Made by a program: the position numbers and the translations under genes. The notes under the pieces are model-generated. The model saw nothing but the letters and a program-made list of their open reading frames with translations, had not been told where the DNA came from and did no database searches. 42,442 nt of DNA from JAFGCN01 sp964547015 (GTDB lineage: Archaea > Aenigmatarchaeota > Aenigmatarchaeia > QMZS01), in the NCBI GenBank assembly GCA_964547015.1, contig CAZJKT010000008.1:1-42442 (forward strand). The letters run 5' to 3'. Within the stretch, counting starts at the first letter, position 1. Each line of letters opens with the position of its first letter. Positions 25,839 to 34,911 of the stretch are shown piece by piece.

Positions 25839-25847
25839 TTATATAAA
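25839..25847 (-). promoter_or_regulatory. TATA box of the transglutaminase-like/VWA operon
   Basis: TTTATATAA on the minus strand, centred about 22 nt upstream of the ATG at 25821. It is the best-matching TATA sequence in the window. Confidence 0.6.
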
Positions 25848-25857
25848 GTTCAAAAAA

Positions 25858-25913
25858 TTGCGCGATAGCCTACCAATAGGTATGATTGCGCGATATCCTA
25901 CTAATATGTATGA
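25858..25913. repeat. Tandem 28-bp direct repeat (two copies) in a divergent promoter region
   Basis: Units 25858-25885 and 25886-25913 begin ttgcgcgata and end gtatga, and differ at three positions (G/T, C/T, G/T). In the second copy the changes create CTAATATGTA, which is centred about 23 nt before the ATG at 25928 and can serve as the TATA-like box; the first copy has CAATAGGTA there. The repeat could hold a paired operator. Confidence 0.75.
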
Positions 25914-25927
25914 TTAGAACAATTATT

Positions 25928-28900
25928 ATGGAAAAATTTTCTCCATGCGGCTATGCTTTAGGGTTGCCACAAAGAACTATTGCTTTTGTTCTCGCGGCCT
26001 TTTTCATACTTCCTTGCCTTTCTTTTGCAGATACCGAATTAACCGGCTGCAGCCAGATTACCCAATCCGGAATCTATACCCTTTCAGAAAACATAACAAA
26101 TTCCCATAATGACATCTGCATCGAGATACTGGCAAGCAATGTGAAGCTATACTGCAACGGAAACACAATTGGCGGGGTAAATAAGCAGGGCTCCATAGGG
26201 ATACTTGCCGCAAGAAACCAAATTGAAGCTTACAATTGCACCATAAAAAAGTGGGGCGCCGGGATTAAAAGAGAAGGGTCAAATATCGGATTTGATTTGG
26301 GCCATACTATTAGTGAAAACAAGGTGGGCGTAAGTTATGAATACGCGGAATCAAATGTACTGAGGGATTCTGCGATGGATAAAAATGAGATAGGGGTCCA
26401 CCTGTCTTTTTCAAGCAGAGGGGAATTCTCAAACAATTTCTTTAACAATACAAAAAATACTGAAATAATAGGCATCGGCAGAAATAATTGGAACTACACA
26501 AGGGACAGCTACATGTCCGGAAGAATATATTCTGAGGGGCTTCAATCAGGAGGCAACTACTGGAGCGGTCCAAACGGAGGATGGTCTGAAAATTGCATAG
26601 ACTCAAACCGGGACGGGTTTTGCGACTCGCCCTATGAGCTTGCTTCTGAAAATACAGATTACTTGCCTTTAAGCAATAAATATGTCCCGGATACTGTCCT
26701 TCCGTCCGTAAACATTGATTCTCCAAGAACAAACTCTATTGTCAATTCCACCAAAATAACCGCCACAATAACCGCAAATGATGATAGATATCGCTACACT
26801 GTAGTGCAGCTTTTGAGGGGGACTCAGGTTTTCAGCGAAAAAACCGTAAATTCCCCGGGAACATTCACCGTAGAGCTTATCGGAGGGGACGGGGGGTACT
26901 ACAATATTTCAGCTACCGCTTGGGACTGGGACGGGAACTCAAAGACCATTATCTCCGAGAATATACTAACGCCTCTTGAAATTGGCTCCTGCCGCGACCT
27001 GAGTATACAGGGGGCGACATATTACCTTAAAAATAATATAGCCTATCCTCAGGGAAGCGGCTCGGTATGCCTTAACATCAAAGCTGACGATATTACTCTT
27101 GACTGCAAAGGAATGGCAGTAAGAGGGACGCTTTACGCGGGGCATACAATTTACGGCATAGCACTAAATGAAAGGAAAAGGGTGAAGGTCAGAAACTGCC
27201 TTCTTGAAAGCTGGGATTATGGAATCTTAATGCACACCTCAACCGAAAATGAAATATCAGGCTCCACCTTCCAAAACAACCGGGAAGCGGGCATTTATAT
27301 GCACTCTTCGGGCAACAACAGAATATATAACAACCACTTTAAAGACAAGGCGGGAATTATTTTTGGGGGGCAGTATATTAAAAATTCCTGGAATATCGGC
27401 CAAACTATTGGAAAAAGAGTATATTCTTCAGGCAGATATATAGGGGGCAATTACTGGTCAGGGCCTACAGGAGGATATTCGGACTCATGCGAGGATAAGG
27501 ATACAGATGGGTTTTGCGACAAATCCTATGACCTTGCAACAGCCAACAGCCCTATTCCTACGGGAAGCTTTATAGAGCGGCTGTTTTCCGGGCTATTCTT
27601 CTTTACACTGAACTCCGGCCTTGAAAAAGGGGTGAATGTGGACAATTTTCCCCTAAGCCCCAAGTATGTGCCTGACACCGCCCCGCCGATAACAACCGCA
27701 ACCGCAAAGCTTCCAAATTCAAGCTCCTATGGGTTTGGAGAGTGGACAAGCAGTGAATATGTAACACTAACCCTTGCCTGCTCTGACGGCTACGGCTCGG
27801 GATGCAAAAGGACATACTACTGCACCGATTCTTCCAACTCATGCCTCCCCGGCTATATCTACAAAAACCCTATTAAAATTGAATTCAGCAAGGACTTCAC
27901 AGAAATTGTATACTTCCGCTATTTCAGCGTAGATGAAGAGGATAATCAGGAAAAAGTGAATACCTCTATCATAAAAAGCGCCTCCTCTGCCCAAAAGCTA
28001 ACCCTTGTCGGCCCTGCTGACGGCTCCTATACCAACAACAAAAGCGCAACCTGGAAGGTATCAATCCTAAAGCCTGAAGAGCTGGAGTCTGTCCAGTTCA
28101 TAGTAAAGAATTCTACAGGCGGGCTTATCAGCAACCCTGTTTATAAACAGAACACGACCTATAACGCCACAATAACCCTTTTGGCTGACGGAAATTATAC
28201 GGTAGAAGCGATATTTAATGACATTTACGGCGCGCCGCATCTGGAAGCTAAAATTGGGATAACCCTTGACACTAAGCCGCCGGAAATTACCCGATTTGAG
28301 CTCACCCCCGAATCGGTTTTTGTCGGGGAAACGATAACCTCGCTTTGCCGGGCAACAGACATAGGCAGGGGAGAATTTGCGGGAAGCGTTTCCGGAATTG
28401 ATACTTCATCTGCCGGGACTAAGTCCGCCTTATGTGTTGCAAGCGACTATGCGGGAAACACAGCCCAAAAAAGCCTGGAATATTTAGTAAAAGAGCGAAT
28501 ATGCCGGGAAGGGGAATACCGCTGCCAGTCAAATAACCTTGAATTTTGCAGCAATAATGTTTGGGAACTCTATCGGGCATGCAAGGAAGGGGATGTATGC
28601 AATGCGCAAGAGAGAATCTGCAAGGCAAAGCAAACTCAAGAACCTCCAATTGTCGACCCGGGTCCCGGAAATGAGACAAAACCATCACAACCGCCAAAGC
28701 CATTAGAACCCAGCATTATATTTGCAGGAATAATACTTGGCTTTGTAATAATCACGGGAATGGCCCTGATTTATGTAAAAGTATTTTCAAAATCCAAAAA
28801 AGATTACACTAAACAACTGGCTATTATTGAGAACAAAGTGCGAGAGGCTGAAAAGAAGGGAAAAAATACTGAAGATGTCCGAAAGGAGCTTGAGACCGCA

Positions 28901-28984
28901 GAAGAAGAAGCCAATATCGGGCTTAGTGAAATGGTTGGTCCCAGGCTTAAAAAAATCAATAAGATGCTTAAGGAACTTAAATAG
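25928..28984 (+). CDS. Surface beta-helix (NosD-like) protein with C-terminal membrane anchor and coiled coil
   Basis: I start at the ATG at 25928, which gives signal peptide ...AFFILPCLSFA and places a TATA-like sequence 23 nt upstream. The 1018-residue product has two right-handed beta-helix regions (about 40-260 and 340-590), each closing with a NosD-type signature (GGNYWSGPNGGW...DSNRDGFCDSPYEL and GGNYWSGPTGGYSD...DTDGFCDKSYDL). An Ig-like segment sits between them, and others with a cysteine-rich piece follow (ICREGEYRCQSNNLEFCSNN). Next come a proline-rich linker, one membrane helix (IIFAGIILGFVIITGMALIYV) and a cytoplasmic coiled coil. Beta-helices of this kind bind or process polysaccharide; the ligand is unknown. 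It is transcribed away from the flanking surface operons. Confidence 0.83.
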   Translation: MEKFSPCGYALGLPQRTIAFVLAAFFILPCLSFADTELTGCSQITQSGIYTLSENITNSHNDICIEILASNVKLYCNGNTIGGVNKQGSIGILAARNQIEAYNCTIKKWGAGIKREGSNIGFDLGHTISENKVGVSYEYAESNVLRDSAMDKNEIGVHLSFSSRGEFSNNFFNNTKNTEIIGIGRNNWNYTRDSYMSGRIYSEGLQSGGNYWSGPNGGWSENCIDSNRDGFCDSPYELASENTDYLPLSNKYVPDTVLPSVNIDSPRTNSIVNSTKITATITANDDRYRYTVVQLLRGTQVFSEKTVNSPGTFTVELIGGDGGYYNISATAWDWDGNSKTIISENILTPLEIGSCRDLSIQGATYYLKNNIAYPQGSGSVCLNIKADDITLDCKGMAVRGTLYAGHTIYGIALNERKRVKVRNCLLESWDYGILMHTSTENEISGSTFQNNREAGIYMHSSGNNRIYNNHFKDKAGIIFGGQYIKNSWNIGQTIGKRVYSSGRYIGGNYWSGPTGGYSDSCEDKDTDGFCDKSYDLATANSPIPTGSFIERLFSGLFFFTLNSGLEKGVNVDNFPLSPKYVPDTAPPITTATAKLPNSSSYGFGEWTSSEYVTLTLACSDGYGSGCKRTYYCTDSSNSCLPGYIYKNPIKIEFSKDFTEIVYFRYFSVDEEDNQEKVNTSIIKSASSAQKLTLVGPADGSYTNNKSATWKVSILKPEELESVQFIVKNSTGGLISNPVYKQNTTYNATITLLADGNYTVEAIFNDIYGAPHLEAKIGITLDTKPPEITRFELTPESVFVGETITSLCRATDIGRGEFAGSVSGIDTSSAGTKSALCVASDYAGNTAQKSLEYLVKERICREGEYRCQSNNLEFCSNNVWELYRACKEGDVCNAQERICKAKQTQEPPIVDPGPGNETKPSQPPKPLEPSIIFAGIILGFVIITGMALIYVKVFSKSKKDYTKQLAIIENKVREAEKKGKNTEDVRKELETAEEEANIGLSEMVGPRLKKINKMLKELK

Positions 28985-29076
28985 ATTTTCAGGAATAGCT
29001 GCCCTTTATTGAGCGCTTTTTATAATTCAGCCCGGGATTGCCAAAAAAGCGGATTTTGAAAAGAGAAGGCCTGCGG

Positions 29077-29643
29077 CTATTTTATTACCGGCTCTGCTAA
29101 AGCAATTACCTTCTTTTCCCCGGTTTTTGTAATAGTATATCGGTAACTGAATATGTTTCGCTCTCCCATGAGGTACGCCAGCCTTGTGGCAAGGGTAACT
29201 TTTAGTGTAGGGGTCCCGACATAGGTCATATTTATCTCGCAAGGAAGTTCCCAGCACCTTTTAGGGAGATTGCTCTCGCCCGACATGAGCTGGTAGCATA
29301 AATAATTTCCCGCGGAAGTTTCTCTGTCGGATATAAGGGTTGAAACTTTATCGGGCGGAGGGCTTCTGTTAGATTTTGCAATATATACAGCCTTAACTCT
29401 TTCAGGTATGGATATTTCATGGGTTGTCCTTGAGCCGGCCCCTTCGCTCACGCAGCTTCTCCTAAGCGCCGCGTGCAGGTCGGACAATTCAGACTGGAGC
29501 ATCTCATCGGCCCCGGTTTTCATCATGCTGCCAATAAGGGTATATCCTGCATAAAAGATAATAAGCCCGAATATAACGCTTCCAATAACCCAAATCCAGG
29601 AGGCCATACCTTTAATCCCTGATTTCCCTTCTAAAAGGCGCAT
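29077..29643 (-). CDS. Pilin-like membrane protein of the WVIG subgroup
   Basis: The 188-residue product has leader MRLLEGKSGIKG and hydrophobic MASWIWVIGSVIFGLIIFYAGY, nearly the same as the start of the protein at 2655-3833. The outer part carries five cysteines (RRSCVSEG, YLCYQLM, KRCWELPCEI and similar) and a beta-rich end. No known family. It is last in the minus-strand run starting at 36261. Confidence 0.75.
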   Translation of the reverse strand: MRLLEGKSGIKGMASWIWVIGSVIFGLIIFYAGYTLIGSMMKTGADEMLQSELSDLHAALRRSCVSEGAGSRTTHEISIPERVKAVYIAKSNRSPPPDKVSTLISDRETSAGNYLCYQLMSGESNLPKRCWELPCEINMTYVGTPTLKVTLATRLAYLMGERNIFSYRYTITKTGEKKVIALAEPVIK

Positions 29644-29681
29644 TATCTAAATTAAATTTAGACTATATAAGCCTTCGCCGG

Positions 29682-30146
29682 CTATTCCAAAATTTCCCTT
29701 ACCTTTACTGCCCTTTCCGAGCCCGAATAGGATATTTCTATTAAGGCTCTGTTATTTTCAACCTTCCACTTTAGGCGGTCCTGGTCCTCAAATGTTTCTG
29801 AAACGCAAAAACTGCAGTTATGCGGAGGGCATTCGATATTGGGTATGAGCCTGCAGTCAAGCTGCCTTGTTACGCTCAATTCCGTAACCGCTTCCTTTGA
29901 GGATATTTTGAGCTGGGAGCATATTGCCGAAGTTTGCTCAAGCCCGCTTCGGTGAATCTTCCAGCAGGATTCCACCTCTTTTGCAATTCTTGCCGATACC
30001 TCAATGCTGTCCCCGTAAATTTCCATTGCGTCTTTTGGGTCAAATAGCCCGCCCTTTCCGGTGATAAAAAGAAACATTATAAAAGCCACTCCAAGGGCGA
30101 CAATAATATACATATAATCCGAAAGCGAGTCCAAGGAGCCTTCCAT
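29682..30146 (-). CDS. Small pilin-like membrane protein
   Basis: A 154-residue protein, start MEGSLDSLSDYMYIIVALGVAFIMFLFI: short leader and hydrophobic helix of about 20 residues. The outer part (VESCWKIHRSG, SAICSQLKI, QLDCRLIPNIECPPHNCSFC) carries the C-W and C-x-L patterns of the other small pilin-like proteins here and ends in a strand like theirs (ALIEISYSG...VKVREILE). It starts five bases after the upstream gene, which implies co-transcription. Function unknown. Confidence 0.75.
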   Translation of the reverse strand: MEGSLDSLSDYMYIIVALGVAFIMFLFITGKGGLFDPKDAMEIYGDSIEVSARIAKEVESCWKIHRSGLEQTSAICSQLKISSKEAVTELSVTRQLDCRLIPNIECPPHNCSFCVSETFEDQDRLKWKVENNRALIEISYSGSERAVKVREILE

Positions 30147-30151
30147 TTTAT

Positions 30152-31006
30152 TTACAGACCGAGAAGCTCAAAGACCTCCCCGTCAGAATCTACCCCGACA
30201 TATCTATAATAAAGTTCTCCCATAAATGTTTCGCCCCGAATATTAATCCTAACCTCCTGTATTATCCCGCCCTCGTGATGGGGGTATATACCCAAGCATT
30301 CAGCCTTGTCTGCAATAAGCCCCCGACCTTCATAAAAATTGCGGGCAAGAAAGATTGCCTCCTCGCATGAGAAAGGCATTTTGTAATATTCGCAGCTTTT
30401 TGATTCTTCATTGCAAAACATATCCTCGCTTGGGCACGGGCAGTCTATGCAGCAGGTCTCCGGAAACTCGTACGGGGCGCATATTCCGTCGCCGCACACC
30501 ATCTCAATGCATTTTTTATGCTCTGTTGAGCAGTATTCTCCGGGCAGGCACTTGCAGTCTTTTGGGTGGTTAAAGCAGTTTTCCCCTTCATTGCACACTC
30601 CATCCGGGTAGGCTGATTTTTTATCCGGGTCTGGAGGTGTTTCAGTCGGGGTTGCCTTATATTCGGGATATGGCTCTTCGGCCTCAAGTTCGGACTTCAC
30701 GCAAGACCACCTTCCGCCCACATTGTTGCAGACATAGCCTTCGCCGCATCCGCACTCGTCGGGATGCTCAAAGCAGTTTTTTCCAAATCCGCACCCTGCC
30801 CTCTCGCTATCCCCAAAACCCGCAGGCTCTCCTGACGAGAAAAAGACAATTGCAATAATTATGATAACAACCAAACCTATCGCGCCATACAGATATTTTT
30901 TTATGTCCTTTGGTTCCGAATTGCTTTGGCTTTCTGAGGGCTCAAAAATGGGCTCTTGTGTGGGGTAATCGGGATATTCGCGGTATTGGTCAGACAAAAC
31001 AGCCAT
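30152..31006 (-). CDS. Membrane protein with cysteine-rich repeats
   Basis: A 284-residue protein. The N-terminal 38 residues are polar, followed by one membrane helix (YGAIGLVVIIIIAIVFF) that puts the rest outside. Two or three repeats follow the pattern C(G/N)xGxNCFxHPxxCxC-GxxC: KNCFEHPDECGCGEGYVC and ENCFNHPKDCKCLPGEYC, plus GICAPYEFPETCCIDCPC. The final 75 residues form an alpha/beta domain (SCEEAIFLARNFYEGRG...GVDSDGEVFELLGL) resembling PepSY-like modules. No signal peptidase site. It is five bases upstream of the next gene. Confidence 0.75.
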   Translation of the reverse strand: MAVLSDQYREYPDYPTQEPIFEPSESQSNSEPKDIKKYLYGAIGLVVIIIIAIVFFSSGEPAGFGDSERAGCGFGKNCFEHPDECGCGEGYVCNNVGGRWSCVKSELEAEEPYPEYKATPTETPPDPDKKSAYPDGVCNEGENCFNHPKDCKCLPGEYCSTEHKKCIEMVCGDGICAPYEFPETCCIDCPCPSEDMFCNEESKSCEYYKMPFSCEEAIFLARNFYEGRGLIADKAECLGIYPHHEGGIIQEVRINIRGETFMGELYYRYVGVDSDGEVFELLGL

Positions 31007-31050
31007 AATTAAATTGGAGGATATATATTAAGGCAGGGTAGAATAGATGT

Positions 31051-31737
31051 CTATAGTCCTGAAGCCTGGGAGGGCCCTTCATAAGCCGCCTTCCAGGCAT
31101 TGCTTTTTGATGAGCGGCGCTTTAGCAAAAACGCCGCCAAAGCAACAAGTAGGATTAGCGCCAAAACCATTAGAATAATTTTGCCTGATGATTTATCCTG
31201 CCCCTCGGGGGCTGTCGGGTCTTTAGGGCCTATTGGAATTTCTCCTGAAGGCTGATATCCGCAATCTTGAAGGCAGTTTATTTCATTTTCTCCAAGTTCA
31301 GTATCGCAGTTCTCGTCATAGTTGCAAATATCTTTGCTGTATAATACTGAACTGCCCTTCATAATCTGGATTTTTGACATCTGCTCAAAGTAAGGAAAAA
31401 GCATATAACTTTCTATGCAGTCCAGCTCAACCTCCACTTCAAAAAAATCTCCGGTTTCAGGGTCTATTCCGGTCCCGTGAGTCAAAAATGCTAAGCCAAA
31501 TTTGTGCTCAAAGACCTGCTGGTCTTGCCTTGAAATAAACGCAACAGAATATTCTCCAAAGCCGCCTTCTTCGTAATCAAAGCCCCACAATTTATGAAGC
31601 CCGTATTCATGCAGAATAACAGTATTATTCTGGCATACATCAAAGAGCAGAAAGTATGGCCTTTGCGCTTCCTCGGCAAGAGCATATCCGGGAAGTAAAA
31701 TAAAAAGCGCAATGAGCAAAATAGGGTATCTCTTCAT
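31051..31737 (-). CDS. Type I membrane protein with signal peptide, function unknown
   Basis: The 228-residue product has a signal peptide (MKRYPILLIALFILLPGYALA), a beta-rich outer domain, a short cysteine motif (CNYDENCDTELGENEINCLQDC, shown here only as a pattern C-x5-C-x10-C-x3-C) like those of its neighbour, a proline-rich linker, and a C-terminal membrane helix (IILMVLALILLVALAAFLL) with a basic tail. This topology is typical of archaeal surface proteins. No known family. Confidence 0.75.
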   Translation of the reverse strand: MKRYPILLIALFILLPGYALAEEAQRPYFLLFDVCQNNTVILHEYGLHKLWGFDYEEGGFGEYSVAFISRQDQQVFEHKFGLAFLTHGTGIDPETGDFFEVEVELDCIESYMLFPYFEQMSKIQIMKGSSVLYSKDICNYDENCDTELGENEINCLQDCGYQPSGEIPIGPKDPTAPEGQDKSSGKIILMVLALILLVALAAFLLKRRSSKSNAWKAAYEGPSQASGL

Positions 31738-31759
31738 AATTTAACCATATTTATTATAA

Positions 31760-33733
31760 TTAGCGTTCGCATTTTTCCATCCATTTTGCAAGTCCTGCCG
31801 CACCAGGCTGTGTTCCTATATATTCGTCCCTAAGGAAATTATATGCTGCCTGACCGAATTTAACCATTTTACAATAACTCATTATATATACCTGTTTCTC
31901 AGACATTGGCTGGCTACAATCAGGGCAGTTTGGTGGCTTATTCCCATATTTGGACCCAAAAATCGGATACATAGCCAAACATGCATGGCAGGCAACACCA
32001 CAATTTACATGCCCTAAACCCATTGCATGGCCCAATTCATGTATCATAACACAACTTCCTGCTGTATTGCATACCCTGTTTAATGAAGCTGCCCCATCAC
32101 CCGGTATTCCTGTAGCGCAACCAGCAATTCCGTTTATGCTACTTGGAGTAATTACCATAAACTTGTCGTATCTGACTCCAAGTTCCGCCTCCATCTTTCT
32201 TGCGCACCTCCTCCCCAGATCATTGCAATTTCCGCACATACTTGTGCATCGGGCTGAGGCTTCGGCCTGGCAAAGAGAAATATCCGCAACCCAAATTCTC
32301 AGCAAATCTTCCTTATTTCTGCATTCTCGAAATGGGGTCTGGAGCAGGAAAATATTTCTTAACTCCTCGCCTCTCTGGTTTAGCTGCTCCTGGCTTGTCA
32401 CCCCCACAGGCACTATAAATACATCATAAGTGTCAGTTACTATGCAGTGGCTTCCGTTCCACCTAAGCCCGGGCTCACAGCAGGCCTTATTATAGACACT
32501 AAAGGATTTGTCAACATCGTTGCAGGCCAAGCCCTCCATGCACTGGCTGTCGCAACTGCACTGCGTTCCCTTTATATACCCAAAAGAATCCGAGCATCCG
32601 TAAACATCGCTCCCGCCACCAGGGCAGCAAACCTTTCCAAAATCCTCGCAGGATGCGCCTGCAGAAGGGCAGTCTTCAGGGCAGGTTTCGCAGTTCTCAT
32701 GGGCCTGAGGGCTGCATATGCCGTTTCCGCAGCACTCGGTCAGGTTATTAAATCCCCTAAACCCTTCCGGGCAGTCGGGGTCTTTGTCAAGCCTTGTGCA
32801 TGCCATTGAGCAAAATCCGCTGCATATCCCGTCACAGATGTAGCAGGCGGCATCATATAACCCGTCAGGGTTTCCGGAAGTTATCTTTCCGTCGCAGTCG
32901 GGGTCGCATACAGTATTATTTATTGCGCAGTCGGGGTCGCATACCCCGTCAGAGACCCCGTTTGAATTTGGGTCGCAAATCCCGTCATAAATCTCCCAAT
33001 TCTCCCATACGCAGTCAGGGTCATAAGCCCTTCTGGGGCTGATTTGACTTGAGTAGCAGTCGGGGTCGCAAATTCCGTCCCTGTCGGCCGCAGTTATCTT
33101 TCCGTCCCCGTCAACATCAACGCAGTCAAGGTCGCAGGGGGCATCGTTTCTTACGCCGTGCTCATAGCATGCGGGGTCGCAAATCCCTTCCATATATGCG
33201 CACATTGCCTGGCACTTTCCGTCATAAGGGTCGCAGCCTTCCTCAATCAATGTCAGCACCAGATCATTTTTTGGGGTTCCCTTAAATGAAAGCTCAACTA
33301 TGTCCCAGGTCTTTATCGGGTGATATCCGGGATTTGCCCTGACAAGCACCGCACCTATTCCCAAAGAATCAATATCTGAGCGGTAAAATACATGCTCTCC
33401 GCTTTTTGCAATTTCGCTGGATACCATGATTTCAGAAATATCATCCCTTGTCAAAGAGAAGCTTGTCTGAAGGGTTACTGATGCGTTTTTGCAGTCACCC
33501 CTTGAGGCGGCCTGAAGCACTGACTGAAACTCGCTTACCGAAACCAACTGCCCGTCATATTCCTGGCATAGGTCATAGCTCTCCCCCGGCTTTATTGAGT
33601 CTGATGCATCCCGAAATATTCCCCTAAACTTTTCCTCTGCCCCTACATTTACACCCATGGATGAGAGTATCCCTATTGCAACACCAATCGCAACAAGGGT
33701 TATAATCATCAGGGCAACAGACTCTACATCCAT
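31760..33733 (-). CDS. Surface zinc metalloprotease (metzincin-like) with CDPDC repeats
   Basis: A 657-residue protein with an N-terminal membrane helix (about 4-27). From about residue 165 come roughly ten C-D-P-x-C type units (GICDPDC, GVCDPDC, TVCDPDC) including acidic loops such as DVDGDGKITAADRDG that look calcium-binding. The C-terminal domain (about 445-640) starts YDVFIVPVGVTSQEQL and has the zinc motif HELGHAMGLGH (His565, Glu566, His569, His575), followed by cysteines (VNC, CHACLAM, CPDC). The arrangement recalls both archaemetzincin and M64 peptidases. Its start overlaps the upstream stop by one base with GGAGGT just upstream. Confidence 0.85.
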   Translation of the reverse strand: MDVESVALMIITLVAIGVAIGILSSMGVNVGAEEKFRGIFRDASDSIKPGESYDLCQEYDGQLVSVSEFQSVLQAASRGDCKNASVTLQTSFSLTRDDISEIMVSSEIAKSGEHVFYRSDIDSLGIGAVLVRANPGYHPIKTWDIVELSFKGTPKNDLVLTLIEEGCDPYDGKCQAMCAYMEGICDPACYEHGVRNDAPCDLDCVDVDGDGKITAADRDGICDPDCYSSQISPRRAYDPDCVWENWEIYDGICDPNSNGVSDGVCDPDCAINNTVCDPDCDGKITSGNPDGLYDAACYICDGICSGFCSMACTRLDKDPDCPEGFRGFNNLTECCGNGICSPQAHENCETCPEDCPSAGASCEDFGKVCCPGGGSDVYGCSDSFGYIKGTQCSCDSQCMEGLACNDVDKSFSVYNKACCEPGLRWNGSHCIVTDTYDVFIVPVGVTSQEQLNQRGEELRNIFLLQTPFRECRNKEDLLRIWVADISLCQAEASARCTSMCGNCNDLGRRCARKMEAELGVRYDKFMVITPSSINGIAGCATGIPGDGAASLNRVCNTAGSCVMIHELGHAMGLGHVNCGVACHACLAMYPIFGSKYGNKPPNCPDCSQPMSEKQVYIMSYCKMVKFGQAAYNFLRDEYIGTQPGAAGLAKWMEKCER

Positions 33734-34287
33734 TATATTACCTCCACCCTATGGTGAAATGCATCATACTTAATAACAATTGTTAGGTCTGAGCCTTGGA
33801 TATCCCCTATTCTCCAAAAAAGGCTGTTTTTGTCGCCGCAGTCAAAAGACGCCCCTATGGATTCTATATGGTTATTTGGCAGGTCCCGGCACAGGTTGTT
33901 TTGGGCAAGGTGGGCTGAAAAGCTAAACTCATTTATAATTTGGGGCGAATCCCTTACAAAAAGCTCATAGCAGTGGTGGGTTTGGCCTCCCCGGCCCCGG
34001 AAGTTTCCGTCCCAGCAATTCATAATATAATCAAAAAGCAAATCATCAGTAAGAGGCTCGTCTATTACAAGCCTTCTTGTCTCTTTGTGAAGCCCGCAAT
34101 GGTCAAGGTCGGGCTTTAGGCTGGAGGGCACAGGCAAAGCTGAAATAGATTTCCCAATCATGCAATAAGACTGGGCAGTAACGCTTGGCGCCATATTAGA
34201 AAGTATCGCCAAAAACAAGCCTACCGCAAAAAGCGAGATTATAAGCTCCGCAATTGTTTTGAAAGCGATACCTTTCATAACCTTCAT
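33733..34287 (-). CDS. Small pilin-like membrane protein, paralogue of 2073-2627
   Basis: 184 residues. Leader MKVMKG, then IAFKTIAELIISLFAVGLFLAIL. Cysteine-containing segments YIMNCWDGN, HHCYELFVRD and FDCGDKNSLFWRIGD match the protein at 2073-2627 in order and spacing. The stop codon overlaps the metalloprotease start, so the two are translationally coupled; I infer that this pilin-like subunit may be a partner of the protease. A TATA-like AAATAAAAC lies about 23 nt upstream. Confidence 0.8.
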   Translation of the reverse strand: MKVMKGIAFKTIAELIISLFAVGLFLAILSNMAPSVTAQSYCMIGKSISALPVPSSLKPDLDHCGLHKETRRLVIDEPLTDDLLFDYIMNCWDGNFRGRGGQTHHCYELFVRDSPQIINEFSFSAHLAQNNLCRDLPNNHIESIGASFDCGDKNSLFWRIGDIQGSDLTIVIKYDAFHHRVEVI

Positions 34288-34409
34288 AATATTGTAAAGG
34301 CTTGTTTTATTTGTTATTTCCGCTCATCTTTAATCCATAATTCTAACCAAAACAGGCCAATTCCGGTGGCGGCCCTATTTTCTAAATTCAATACTCTGCT
34401 TAAAAACCC

Positions 34410-34853
34410 TCAACTCACTATTATCTTATCGCCGAGATCCTTGAACTCAATTTTTAAGTGGGTTTTGGACAGGTCTGTTTGGAAAACCAGATTTTGGGCA
34501 ACCCTCCCCCTAGTCGCCCCCCTTATTGCCGGCTCTGAAACAAAGCCGCTAAACTGAGAGTCCGCCATCAATACATAGCAAACAATATCCTTTTGCTCAA
34601 CTTCGGGAACTTCGGTCATTGTGTCATAACAGCTTTCTATAAATTGGGCAATGCTTCCGGGAGTATAGTGCCCCTGCTCAACTGTTTGGGGAAAGTCCAC
34701 CTCCAGCTTTTTGTCGTCAAACATATCGCTGACTCCTCTTTTTGCATCATCAGAAAATCTTATAAAAAGCCCGATGACAATTGCCGCAACAACAAGGATT
34801 ATCACAAACTTTACCACCACATCAAGGGCCATCATGCCTCTTGAGCCTGCCAT
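34410..34853 (-). CDS. Small pilin-like membrane protein
   Basis: 147 residues: leader MAGSRG, hydrophobic segment MMALDVVVKFVIILVVAAIVIGLFIRF, then an outer domain with FIESCYDTM, DIVCYVLMAD and an end LKIEFKDLGDKIIVS. The C-Y/C-W then C-Y-x-L order and the closing strands match the small pilin-like proteins at 2073 and 33733, so it is probably of the same family despite the lack of the CGDK module. Function unknown. Confidence 0.78.
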   Translation of the reverse strand: MAGSRGMMALDVVVKFVIILVVAAIVIGLFIRFSDDAKRGVSDMFDDKKLEVDFPQTVEQGHYTPGSIAQFIESCYDTMTEVPEVEQKDIVCYVLMADSQFSGFVSEPAIRGATRGRVAQNLVFQTDLSKTHLKIEFKDLGDKIIVS

Positions 34854-34911
34854 AATATCTATCCCTATAAAATATTATATTCTTGCCTTATTTTTTGCAG
34901 ATTAGGCATAT

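Noticed and set aside
33731..33745. GGAGGT as proof of general Shine-Dalgarno use
   Set aside because: It is part of the last codons of the upstream gene (VEVI) and most other internal starts lack such a motif; only the GAGGTG at the HMG-CoA synthase start is a comparable case.
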